Program-made: the position numbers and the translations under genes | NCBI GenBank assembly: GCA_049323435.1 | Contig: JBMOMX010000006.1 | Span: forward strand, 1 to 36,170 | Length of the DNA stretch: 36,170 nucleotides | DNA from: UBA11222 sp049323435 | GTDB taxonomy: Bacteria > Pseudomonadota > Alphaproteobacteria > UBA11222 | Reading direction: 5' to 3' | Shown: piece by piece, positions 6,527-12,846 of the stretch | How the letters are laid out: each line of letters begins with the position of its first letter | Position numbering within the stretch: the first letter of the stretch is position 1 | Notes under the pieces: generated by a model | Told to the model about the DNA's origin: nothing | Database searches by the model: none | The model's input: the letters and a program-made list of their open reading frames with translations, nothing else

Positions 6527-6619
6527 AATCGTGTTGGCGATTACAGGGTGATTTTTACGTAAGATGGGCGTGTCGTGATGGTGCTAAAAATCGGTCACCG
6601 GCGGGCTATTTATGATTGA
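6527..6619 (+). pseudogene. RelE-type toxin, C-terminal remnant with in-frame stop
   Basis: The frame reads NRVGDYRVIFT, then TAA (6560-6562), then DGRVVMVLKIGHRRAIYD and TGA (6617-6619). The phrases VGDYRVIF and KIGHRRxIY are the C-terminal half of RelE/ParE-superfamily toxins. The N-terminal half is missing and its place is taken by a short palindromic repeat. The stop replaces a single sense codon without disturbing the frame. The xre-type antitoxin remnant begins 11 bases downstream, the toxin-first order of this family. It is non-functional as a toxin. Confidence 0.8.
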
Positions 6620-6630
6620 GGAGAACAGCG

Positions 6631-7014
6631 ATGCGTGACGCGCAGATCATTACCGGGAAAGGCCGGAAAATGACGCTGCTGCCGCTTGCCGGCTAAAAGC
6701 GCATGGTTGCGATGATCGAGGAAAAGGAATACGCGCGCGATATCCGGGATGCGAAAATCATCATGGCCCGCGTCAAGACCGGGGCCGAGGGGACTATCCC
6801 GGGCGATGTGGTCCGCGCCATCATTGGCGGTGCGCATCCCGTGCGGGCCTGGCGCGCGCATCGCGGTCTGACGGCGGCGGCGCTGGCCGGACAGGCCGGG
6901 ATCGCCCGCGCCTATCTAAGCCAGATCGAGACCCGCAAGCGCAAGAAAACGGCGGGGGTTCTGCGCGCACTCGCCAAAGCCCTGTAGGCCGAAATTGATG
7001 ATTTGATGGAGTAG
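6631..7014 (+). pseudogene. XRE-type antitoxin with two in-frame stops
   Basis: From the ATG at 6631 the frame gives MRDAQIITGKGRKMTLLPLAG, then TAA (6694-6696), then KRMVAMIEEKEYARDIRDAK through a helix-turn-helix (LTAAALAGQAGIARAYLSQI) to LRALAKAL, then TAG (6985-6987), then AEIDDLME and a final TAG (7012-7014). The residues after each early stop match what a full-length antitoxin of this type should have, so the ancestral gene was 127 codons. A shorter product could start at the ATG at 6703 and keep the whole helix-turn-helix. A good ribosome-binding site (GAGGAGAA) precedes 6631. It pairs with the broken relE just upstream. Confidence 0.82.
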
Positions 7015-7036
7015 GGGCAGGTCGAGATGCGTATAA

Positions 7037-7058
7037 AAAGGGAAGCGTCCCCCTAATT
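7037..7058. repeat. Short repeat of the second family (GGGAAGCGTCCCCC)
   Basis: AAAGGGAAGCGTCCCCCTAATT shares the GGGWAGCGT-CCC core with the element at 6487-6526. It ends immediately before the surviving C-terminal codons of a HigB/Gp49-like toxin, again marking the truncation point. The similarity is short, so membership is tentative. Confidence 0.45.
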
Positions 7059-7139
7059 CAGAAAAAATCAAAGCAGGGAATCAAGACGCCCAAGGCTGAT
7101 ATTGACCGGATCAAGCAACGTTTGAAGCTGTTACGGTAG
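7059..7139 (+). pseudogene. HigB/Gp49-type toxin, C-terminal stub
   Basis: The frame reads QKKSKQGIKTPKADIDRIKQ then RLKLLR and TAG (7137-7139). This matches the end of phage Gp49-like (PF05973) RelE-superfamily toxins, where a KKS...TP..DI...K.R segment precedes the stop. Everything before it is missing and replaced by a short GGGAAGCGTCCC repeat. An intact HigA-like antitoxin starts eight bases later, as expected for the toxin-first order of this family. Confidence 0.65.
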
Positions 7140-7147
7140 CAACTGAA

Positions 7148-7459
7148 ATGACCGAAAAACTCGAATTAAATAAAGGCAGTGACAATGTGTTCCGGGATTT
7201 GGGATTTCCGGATTCCGATGCGCTGTTGATGAAGGCCGGACTGGCCGCAGCGATCATTGGTTTACTGAACAAGCGCAAGCTAACCGCGCGGGCCGCAGGC
7301 AAGGTCGCCGGCGTTGCCCATACCAATATTGTGAATATTCGCAATGTCAAATTGGGGCGGTTCAGCATTGAACGCCTGGTGCGCATTCTGAACGCGCTTG
7401 ATCAGCGGGTCGAATTACGCATCACCAAAGCGCCGGGGCGCACGCGCAAGGCGGCTTGA
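7148..7459 (+). CDS. HigA-like antitoxin, XRE/HTH_37 family (orphan)
   Basis: 103 residues: MTEKLELNKGSDNVFRDLGF, PDSDALLMKAGLAAAIIGLL, then a helix-turn-helix (LTARAAGKVAGVAHTNIVNI) and the closing segment LGRFSIERLVRILNALDQRV. The layout is that of HTH_37-type antitoxins that partner Gp49/HigB toxins. The partner toxin is reduced to a stub just upstream, so this antitoxin is orphaned though itself intact. It could still bind its own operator or protect against a related toxin elsewhere. No strong ribosome-binding site is seen, as expected if translation was coupled to the lost toxin gene. Confidence 0.85.
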   Translation: MTEKLELNKGSDNVFRDLGFPDSDALLMKAGLAAAIIGLLNKRKLTARAAGKVAGVAHTNIVNIRNVKLGRFSIERLVRILNALDQRVELRITKAPGRTRKAA

Positions 7460-7543
7460 AGGCAAAGCGGCCAAAGTGATGATCCCGCCGCCCTTCGCCA
7501 TCGCGCATCAGCTGGTGAAGCATTTCGTGTACGGGTAGGGGTT

Positions 7544-7831
7544 TTAGCTATTGAACAACTGGCTATGCGAGCCAAGCCGGGCAAGCCGGAGGGTGTTTGT
7601 ATCCGGCTTGCGATAGATCAGAAGCAGGTCCGGCTTGATATGACATTCACGATATCCCATCCAATTGCCGGTTAAGGCGTGATCGCGATTGTGAATGGGC
7701 AAAACCTCATCCATCAGCAGTGCCGTCAGGACATCGGATAAAAGCAGATCAATGTCCTTTGCGTGACGCGGCGAAGCCTTGACGCGCCTGTAATCGCGTT
7801 TGAACGCAGATGCCCGTTCAATCGTCCGCAT
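7544..7831 (-). CDS. yafQ: Type II toxin, YafQ family mRNA interferase
   Basis: 95 residues, the normal size. Residues that line up with the catalytic set of E. coli YafQ are present: His51 (RDHALTGNW), His64 and Asp68 (CHIKPDLLLIYR), His89 and Phe93 (LGSHSQLF). YafQ-type toxins cut mRNA on the ribosome. The gene overlaps the end of the upstream antitoxin by 14 bases, giving coupled translation with antitoxin first. It looks fully intact, in contrast to the relE and higB remnants beside it. Confidence 0.92.
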   Translation of the reverse strand: MRTIERASAFKRDYRRVKASPRHAKDIDLLLSDVLTALLMDEVLPIHNRDHALTGNWMGYRECHIKPDLLLIYRKPDTNTLRLARLGSHSQLFNS

Positions 7832-8084
7832 TCAGGTCCTTCATCAGGGCCCTTACGCTTTTGAATTTTTTGCCTTTGCCGGATTCAAGTTCGGCAATGG
7901 CCTTGCGCGTGGCGGCGTTGGGCGCTTTCACCTCGAAGGGCAGGCGGCGCTCATCCGCCACCCGCAGCATCAGCAGGCGGATGGCGTCGGATACCGACAG
8001 GCCCATCGCTTCCAGCGCCTCTGTCGCGCGCTCCTTGGTCGCGCTGTCAATACGCGCCCGGACATAGGTGTCGGCGGTGCTCAT
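7818..8084 (-). CDS. dinJ: Type II antitoxin, RelB/DinJ family
   Basis: 88 residues. The N-terminal ribbon-helix-helix region (YVRARIDSATKERATEALEA, MGLSVSDAIRLLMLRVADER) is typical of RelB/DinJ; the C-terminal half (NAATRKAIAELESGKGKKFK) is the toxin-binding tail. It neutralises the YafQ toxin encoded downstream and overlapping by 14 bases. A perfect seven-base inverted repeat 34 bases upstream of the start is a likely operator for self-repression. The module is complete. Confidence 0.92.
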   Translation of the reverse strand: MSTADTYVRARIDSATKERATEALEAMGLSVSDAIRLLMLRVADERRLPFEVKAPNAATRKAIAELESGKGKKFKSVRALMKDLNADD

Positions 8085-8118
8085 GGGGCTTTTCCTTCTA
8101 AGTGGTGTTGAATATGAA

Positions 8119-8141
8119 ATGTAGTATTAATGTGACTACAT
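8119..8141. promoter_or_regulatory. Likely dinJ-yafQ operator
   Basis: ATGTAGT (8119-8125) and ACTACAT (8135-8141) form a perfect inverted repeat with a nine-base centre, 35-57 bases upstream of the dinJ ATG (minus strand). DinJ/RelB dimers bind such palindromes to repress their own operon; binding here is inferred. Confidence 0.6.
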
Positions 8142-8164
8142 GTCAAGTGGCGGCAAGGGAATGG

Positions 8165-8187
8165 CTAATCGAGTCTGACCCCATTTC
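8165..8187. repeat. Palindromic repeat, half copy (locus E)
   Basis: A single right arm, TAATCGAGTCTGACCCCATT and following bases, without loop or left arm. The rest of 8188-8377, upstream of the kinase gene, shows no gene; an AT-rich stretch at 8191-8235 might contain a promoter but no clear -35/-10 pair was assigned. Confidence 0.85.
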
Positions 8188-8377
8188 CCTGCTTATTATT
8201 TTTTATGGATGGCGCATATTTATTAAAGTATTGCGCGGCCTCAACCAGTGAGTGTAGCCTTCTGTTAACAAGGAAAACCACGAATCAAGATTGGATATCG
8301 TCCCATTACGGATATTTACCGCAAAAGTAACTGCGGATTAAGTGGCCCTGGGGCTATACCGTATTAAGGGGGAACAG

Positions 8378-9604
8378 ATGAACGCGGACCCGGCGTCCCA
8401 TGCGTCTGTAAAAGGCGGCTGGCTGACGAACAGGGCCGCCATTATTCTGGCGGCCGCCACCGCCACCGCCACATTTATTGTTGATATCTTTACCCCGGCC
8501 GGGGTGGCTTTGAGCGTCTTTCCCTATATTATAGTCGTAGCCCTCTCGGCCTGGATGAATGCGCGTTTCGCGGCAGTTTTCTGGTTAGCCATCTGCTCGG
8601 TGCTCGTATTAGCTGGCTTATTTATTAAAGGCGTTGATATTTCGCTGATAATATTTCTAAACCGCGCGACAGTCATACTTCTGCTTTCTGTCACGGCGTT
8701 TCTGGCGTCACTGCGTCAAAGATCGGAGCTGCGCCTGCAGCAAAGCCATGATACGCTGGAACAGGAGGTCGCCCGCCGGACGGAAGAACTGGCGCGCAGA
8801 AACGGGCAGTTGCGCGACAGCCTGCACGAACTGGAAAAGGCAAGGTCCAGGGCGGATGCCTCCAATACCGCCAAAACGCGGTTTTTGGCGCAGATGAGCC
8901 ATGAGCTTCGCACACCATTGAATGCGATACTCGGCTTTTCCGATACAATGCGGCAGGAAGTTTTTGGCCCCATTGGCAACCCGGCCTACCGGCAATATAG
9001 CAGCGATATTTATGACAGTGGCAACCATCTGTTCCAGATTCTTGAAGCTGTGCTGGAAGAGGCCAGGCTGGAGCGCGCAGAATATATTTTGCATGAAGAG
9101 GATGTGGATATCCCCCCGCTGATCGAAGAGGTTGTGCAGGGAGAGGCGAACGCGGCAAAGGCCAGGCAGGTGGACATACAATTGCAGATTCCGCCCGGAT
9201 GCCCCAGGCTGAAGGCTGATCCGGCGGCGATGTTGCGAATGCTGGCCAATCTGTTATCCAACGCCGTGAAGTTCTCTCCGGACAAGTCGGTAGTGCGGGT
9301 GATAGCGGAAACTGGGAAAGAAGGTTTGCGCATTGAATTTCACGATCAGGGCAACGGCATTCCCCCGGAAGACAGGGAGCTAGTCCTGCTGCCGTTTGAA
9401 ACGGGACATGCCGCCGACACGGCAGGCAAGGGCGGCGCAGGGCTGGGGCTGTCAATTACACACGGGCTGGCCACGCTGCATGATGCGAAACTGGAACTTA
9501 AAGCAGGCGACAGGTGCGGAACCATTGCAATTTTACAGTTTCCGCCAGAACGGACCATCGAGGCGCAATTTAGCAGGATGATTTTAGGGTCTGTCGTCAA
9601 TTGA
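8378..9604 (+). CDS. Membrane sensor histidine kinase (PleC/DivJ-like core)
   Basis: 408 residues from the ATG at 8378, chosen for the AAGGGGGAA site just upstream; a GTG at 8342 is less likely. The first ~105 residues hold about four membrane helices. A coiled-coil stretch (TLEQEVARRTEELARRNGQL) leads to the HisKA domain with the phosphorylated His at residue 175 (FLAQMSHELRTPLNAILGFS), followed by PleC/DivJ-style FGPIGNPAYRQYSSDI. The ATPase domain has the N box (MLANLLSNAVKFSPD), DQGNGIP and GAGLGLSI. The last five residues (GSVVN) and stop are encoded by the end of an IS5-family element at 9587 on, so the natural C-terminus is altered. No response regulator is adjacent. Confidence 0.9.
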   Translation: MNADPASHASVKGGWLTNRAAIILAAATATATFIVDIFTPAGVALSVFPYIIVVALSAWMNARFAAVFWLAICSVLVLAGLFIKGVDISLIIFLNRATVILLLSVTAFLASLRQRSELRLQQSHDTLEQEVARRTEELARRNGQLRDSLHELEKARSRADASNTAKTRFLAQMSHELRTPLNAILGFSDTMRQEVFGPIGNPAYRQYSSDIYDSGNHLFQILEAVLEEARLERAEYILHEEDVDIPPLIEEVVQGEANAAKARQVDIQLQIPPGCPRLKADPAAMLRMLANLLSNAVKFSPDKSVVRVIAETGKEGLRIEFHDQGNGIPPEDRELVLLPFETGHAADTAGKGGAGLGLSITHGLATLHDAKLELKAGDRCGTIAILQFPPERTIEAQFSRMILGSVVN

Positions 9605-9785
9605 GCCATATGTAAGCCCCCACGAGGAAAACGGCGGCGAGGAAGTTTCTGGCGGTTTTGTCGTAACGGGTGGCGATAGCGCGGAATTGCTTGAGTTTGG
9701 CGAAGAAATTCTCGATGAGATGACGGGATTTATACAGGTATTCGTCGTATATGCGCGGGTTTTTTCTGTTGGATTTTGGCTGCAA
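9587..9785 (-). mobile_element. IS5-family element remnant
   Basis: The right-hand tip of the element is GGGTCTGTCGTCAATTGAGC at 9587 on the plus strand, immediately after host kinase codons. The transposase tail extends leftwards on the minus strand to about 9785, where a tandem array of repeat edges replaces the rest. Only roughly 200 bases remain. Confidence 0.75.
9597..9785 (-). pseudogene. IS5-family transposase, C-terminal remnant
   Basis: The minus-strand frame reads PKSNRKNPRIYDEYLYKSRH, LIENFFAKLKQFRAIATRYD, KTARNFLAAVFLVGAYIWLN and stops at 9599-9597. This is the conserved end of IS5-family (IS4-superfamily DDE) transposases, including the catalytic Glu of the LIENFF segment. The N-terminal two thirds with both catalytic Asp residues are missing: the frame upstream of Pro runs into the CAATAAATGGGGT array. 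The product would be inactive. Confidence 0.9.
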
Positions 9786-9985
9786 TAAATGGGGTCAGCA
9801 ATAAATGGGGTCAATAAATGGGGTCCAATAAATGGCAATAAATGGGGTCTCAATAAATGGGGTCAGACTCGATTAAAAGATCAAATCAAATGCAAAAATA
9901 ATCGAGTCTGACCCCATTTCTGGATTAAAAGATCAAATCAAATGCAAAAATAATCGAGTCTGACCCCATTTCTGCCCCATTTCTG
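9783..9985. repeat. Palindromic repeat, locus F (six-fold edge array, full copy, partial copy)
   Basis: Six copies of CAATAAATGGGGT or a shortened form occur at 9783, 9799, 9812, 9826, 9836 and 9851. The last runs into a full hairpin: left arm 9855-9875, loop AAAGATCAAATCAAATGCAA, right arm 9899-9919. A second loop plus right arm follows at 9923-9973, then further copies of the right flank (CCCCATTTCTG). Together with 9986-10092 this fills the 300-base gap between the IS5 remnant and the next gene. Confidence 0.92.
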
Positions 9986-10044
9986 CCCAAAAAAATGCAT
10001 ATTCATGTCGCGCCACTCTCCATTATATTGAATGTCAAGGGAAA

Positions 10045-10061
10045 AAGGGGTCTGACCCCTT
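10045..10061 (-). terminator. Repeat-derived hairpin serving as a likely terminator
   Basis: AAGGGGTC and GACCCCTT form an eight-base-pair stem around a single base. On the minus strand it is followed by TTT and lies 32 bases after the stop of the gene at 10093-10677, the geometry of an intrinsic terminator. The stem is the same GGGGTC...GACCCC core as the palindromic repeats. Confidence 0.55.
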
Positions 10062-10092
10062 ATATGTTTTTGCGTCATCTTCTCGATTTGAC

Positions 10093-10677
10093 CTACGTCG
10101 CACACTGATGCCCCTTCCAATATTCTTCAATCATCCAGAGCGGCTTCTTCTGCAAATTATCCCGGATTAATGTGATAAGTCCTTCATAGTCGCAGGAAGT
10201 CATCTTGGACCACCCCTTGTTGCTTGCGTTCTTCCACTCTTCGCCGTGACCCCCAAAATTTTTGCGCGCCAACGCTTTAAGCAACTCCTTATCAATAGGA
10301 GGGTGAAGCGCCATCACTCGGGGGTGGTCATGGTAACCACCGCATACGAAACGTGATTTGAGATAAACATTAATCAGCTTTGCCGCCACGCCGTGGGTAA
10401 GTTCAAACGTATCAGCCTTGACGTGATTCTTCGCAAAATCGCAGGCCTGCTCTCGCCATATGCGATGCTGCGAATCAATCGCCGAAGCTTCCGGCAAATG
10501 TTCTGGCTTTGAAAGCTCCGGCTTAAAACCGCATTTTTCAAGAATATTCCGCCCTTGCCGGACGTCAAAACGGCAGCCCTTGACCGATGCGGCGCGGCTG
10601 GCGGCCCATGCGGCAAAAATATGGGCGTGCTTTTCAATGCCGTATCCTGATGAACCGGAAATCGATTTGTTGCTCAT
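10093..10677 (-). CDS. Conserved hypothetical protein, function unknown
   Basis: 194 residues from the ATG at 10677, which has GGAAGG 11 bases upstream. A longer version from 10755 is possible, but its start codon lies in a repeat-like sequence (GGGGTCAGGTCTTGAC, minus-strand complement), so I prefer the shorter form. The N-terminus (GIEKHAHIFAAWAASRAASV) and the middle (VAAKLINVYLKSRFVCGGYH, HPRVMALHPPIDKELLKAL) look well-ordered and mostly helical, and the end (LWMIEEYWKGHQ) is complete. No transmembrane segment or known catalytic motif was seen. I recall similar uncharacterised proteins in variable genomic regions, but cannot name a family. Confidence 0.65.
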   Translation of the reverse strand: MSNKSISGSSGYGIEKHAHIFAAWAASRAASVKGCRFDVRQGRNILEKCGFKPELSKPEHLPEASAIDSQHRIWREQACDFAKNHVKADTFELTHGVAAKLINVYLKSRFVCGGYHDHPRVMALHPPIDKELLKALARKNFGGHGEEWKNASNKGWSKMTSCDYEGLITLIRDNLQKKPLWMIEEYWKGHQCAT

Positions 10678-10805
10678 ACCAGCCTGATCCTTCCGGTCAG
10701 CAGTTCCTGCATCATGCCCTGCTTCAGCGCACAAATCGGGGTCAGGTCTTGACATGACAGTTTTTATCTCCTCGCCATTTTACAATAACATCTTTTTAGT
10801 CCCAT

Positions 10806-11126
10806 CTAAGCCACCCTTCTGAACTCATATTTTATGCCGAGTTTTTCGAGATAGCGCAGCAGGCGGTCGATGGTGAATTCAGTGAACTGGTAGCGCAGAA
10901 TTTTGCTGACCAGCGCCTCGCTGATTTCGAGTTTCTGGGCCAGCTCGCGCTGGTTCAGATTGTTTTCGCGCTTGTAGACAATGAATTCGGCGCAGACATC
11001 ATATTTGATCTTGTCCGCAATGGTTTCGGCCATGCCGGGACCAAAGCTCCAGTCATCACCGCCATGCTGTTCGGTTGTCACGGCTTCCACGTCCTTGGGC
11101 TTGGGCCATTTTGGCATCGCGTTCAT
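10806..11126 (-). CDS. XRE-family antitoxin-like regulator (HTH_37)
   Basis: 106 residues. The C-terminal half carries a helix-turn-helix (NLNQRELAQKLEISEALVSK) followed by QFTEFTIDRLLRYLEKLGIK, the layout of HigA/HTH_37 antitoxins. The N-terminal part (DDWSFGPGMAETIADKIKYD) is typical of the same group. No toxin gene is found next to it on either side, so it is an orphan or a solo regulator. It sits between the unknown gene at 10093-10677 and a palindromic repeat. Confidence 0.8.
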   Translation of the reverse strand: MNAMPKWPKPKDVEAVTTEQHGGDDWSFGPGMAETIADKIKYDVCAEFIVYKRENNLNQRELAQKLEISEALVSKILRYQFTEFTIDRLLRYLEKLGIKYEFRRVA

Positions 11127-11179
11127 TCCTTTACGCGGAAGGCGTTGATGACGTTAGGGTGAATCAATCACCCCCTTTA

Positions 11180-11279
11180 CGTCATTGCGAGCGACCATAG
11201 GGAGCGCGGCAATCCAGAAGCAACACACACAGTCTTTCTTTTGTGATTCCTGGATTGCTTCGCTCCGCTCGCAATGACG
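11180..11279. repeat. Dispersed palindrome of the CGTCATTGCGAGCG type
   Basis: Left arm 11180-11217 begins CGTCATTGCGAGCG and ends GGCAATCCAG; right arm 11250-11279 is CTGGATTGCTTCGCTCCGCT followed by CGCAATGACG. The arms pair with an eight-base insertion in the left one. This repeat type is found dispersed in many proteobacterial genomes (for example Rickettsia and Legionella relatives). A short hairpin GGGTGA...TCACCC (11157-11173) lies just before it. Confidence 0.85.
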
Positions 11280-11320
11280 ATGCGGAATGTGAACTCGACA
11301 AACCTGAAATCATCCCCCCC

Positions 11321-12799
11321 CTACGTCGCGCTCCGCAGCACCGAGCTGACGATGCGTTCCAGATGGGTCAGCGAATTGCAGACCTGCACCTGGTGGCAAT
11401 AGGGCTGGAATTTGCGCATGACGGAGTCGGCGTAATTCCAGGTGTTTTTTTCCTCGGGGTTCAGCCACATCACCCATTTGGCGCGTTCGTAGATTTTTTT
11501 CATGATGTCGCTGCCGGGATCGCCGTAATTGCTGCGGGCGTCGCCGAGGATGATGACGGTGGTGCGGCTGTCGATGTCGTTGAGCGCCAGTTCGGCGAAA
11601 TCCTGTAATGAGCGGCCATAGTCGGTGGAACCCTGGCCCCATTCGGCGAGCGTTTTGGACATCGCAGTTTCCACGTCGCTATCCTTGAACAGATCGCTGA
11701 CCTCGCCCAGCCGCCCGGAAAAGGCGAAGCTGCGCACCTTGGGCATCACTTCGTTCAGGCTATAGAGGAACATCAGCATGAAATGCGCCACCTTGGCGAC
11801 CGAGCCGGACACGTCGCAAATCGCCACGACCTTGGGGCGGTCGATCTTGACCGATTTCCAGCGGATGTCGAACGGCACGCCGTCATAGGCGTGGTTCTTC
11901 GCCATGGTCTTGCGGATGTCGAGCGCGCCGCGGTCATACACCTTGCGGCGGCGCGAATGGATGGCGATCAGGCGCTTGGCCATCTTGCGCACCATTTCCT
12001 GCACCATGCGGTAATCGCGCCGTTCAATATTGGTCAGCCGCGATTTGGATAAAATATCCTCGCGCAGATGGCTGCCATCGGCGTCGGCGTGCAGCAGAAA
12101 TTGCTGTTCCACATAATCGCGCACCTGAGAGAGCAGATATTCGCGGCCCTTGCGCAACCGTTCGGCCAGTTCATGCGCGCTGGCGCTGTCGCGTTTGCGT
12201 AATTCGGTAATGTCATTGTTCAGCGCCTTCAGCCCCATATGTTCCAGAATGCGCCGCGAATAAAGCCCCTTTTGCGTGAAGATATGAATATTGCGCAGGC
12301 CCACCGCTTCGCCCGCCTCGGCCATCGCAACGGCGATGCCGCTGCGGTCGCCCGACAGCACCATCTGCGACAGGGGGGAAAGATTTTCGCGCATGGCGGC
12401 CTGTTCCACCGCATCGGTGATATCGGGCGCGCCTTCGCCGGCAGCACCCCGCGCCGCACAGCCCTTGCCGCCGCCTTCGCCCTGGCCCTGGCCCGCCTGG
12501 CCCGCGGCATCATCCAGTTGCGGCACAATGCTGGCGTCGCTGGCGGCCGCATCGGCGCGGTCGGCCATTTCCATTTCGTCCAGTTCGTCAAATTTGAAAA
12601 ACCGGTCGAAGGTGTAATCGTAAATGGCTTTTTCGTCGGCGGTCTTGGGCAGCACCAGCGCCAGCGAATCTTTCAGCATCGCGCGATTGGTATAGCCAAC
12701 CAGATCGATCACTTCATGCGCGTCCACCACTTCGGTGCTGGACACGCGCACATCGGCATTGCGCAACGCCTTGATGAAATCGCCGAGTGTCTGGTCCAT
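11321..12799 (-). CDS. VWA domain protein (CoxE/ViaA-like), partner of MoxR
   Basis: 492 residues. The N-terminal two thirds are charged and helical, with a Gly/Ala-rich linker near residues 95-125 (GQAGQGQGEGGGKG). The C-terminal von Willebrand factor A domain begins at KVVAICDVSGSVAKVAHFML, where D-x-S-x-S forms the metal-ion-dependent adhesion site; later GSTDYGRSLQDF and VIILGDARSNYGDPG supply the other metal residues. Such proteins work with MoxR-family AAA+ ATPases in inserting cofactors or remodelling complexes (CoxD/CoxE, RavA/ViaA). The moxR gene lies upstream on the same strand, separated by 195 bases that hold a dispersed repeat. The client complex cannot be told from this window. 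Confidence 0.88.
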   Translation of the reverse strand: MDQTLGDFIKALRNADVRVSSTEVVDAHEVIDLVGYTNRAMLKDSLALVLPKTADEKAIYDYTFDRFFKFDELDEMEMADRADAAASDASIVPQLDDAAGQAGQGQGEGGGKGCAARGAAGEGAPDITDAVEQAAMRENLSPLSQMVLSGDRSGIAVAMAEAGEAVGLRNIHIFTQKGLYSRRILEHMGLKALNNDITELRKRDSASAHELAERLRKGREYLLSQVRDYVEQQFLLHADADGSHLREDILSKSRLTNIERRDYRMVQEMVRKMAKRLIAIHSRRRKVYDRGALDIRKTMAKNHAYDGVPFDIRWKSVKIDRPKVVAICDVSGSVAKVAHFMLMFLYSLNEVMPKVRSFAFSGRLGEVSDLFKDSDVETAMSKTLAEWGQGSTDYGRSLQDFAELALNDIDSRTTVIILGDARSNYGDPGSDIMKKIYERAKWVMWLNPEEKNTWNYADSVMRKFQPYCHQVQVCNSLTHLERIVSSVLRSAT

Positions 12800-12846
12800 G
12801 GCTGTTACCTTTTATCTGGACGTGGCAATTAGGTTTGCCCCATTGA

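Noticed and set aside
6560..6562. Stops in the relE/xre remnants as recoded codons
   Set aside because: They are TAA and TAG, not UGA, so selenocysteine does not apply; no SECIS-like hairpin was looked for further. Ordinary inactivation is simpler.
7460..7540. Possible short coding remnant after higA (PPPFAIAHQLVKHFVYG)
   Set aside because: The frame is open for only about 26 codons, lacks a start signal and matches no family I know.
9783..9863. CRISPR-like tandem array (CAATAAATGGGGT repeats)
   Set aside because: Units are about 13 bases with zero to three bases between them and no spacers of constant length; they are duplicated edges of the palindromic repeat.
9938..10120. 60-residue minus-strand frame beginning MEGASVCDV
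   Set aside because: It overlaps the end of the real gene in another frame and then runs through repeat sequence.
10678..10755. Extended start for the unknown gene at 10093
   Set aside because: The upstream 26 codons begin inside a repeat-like sequence and read RPDPDLCAEAGHDAGT, unlike the rest; the ATG at 10677 gives a more natural N-terminus.
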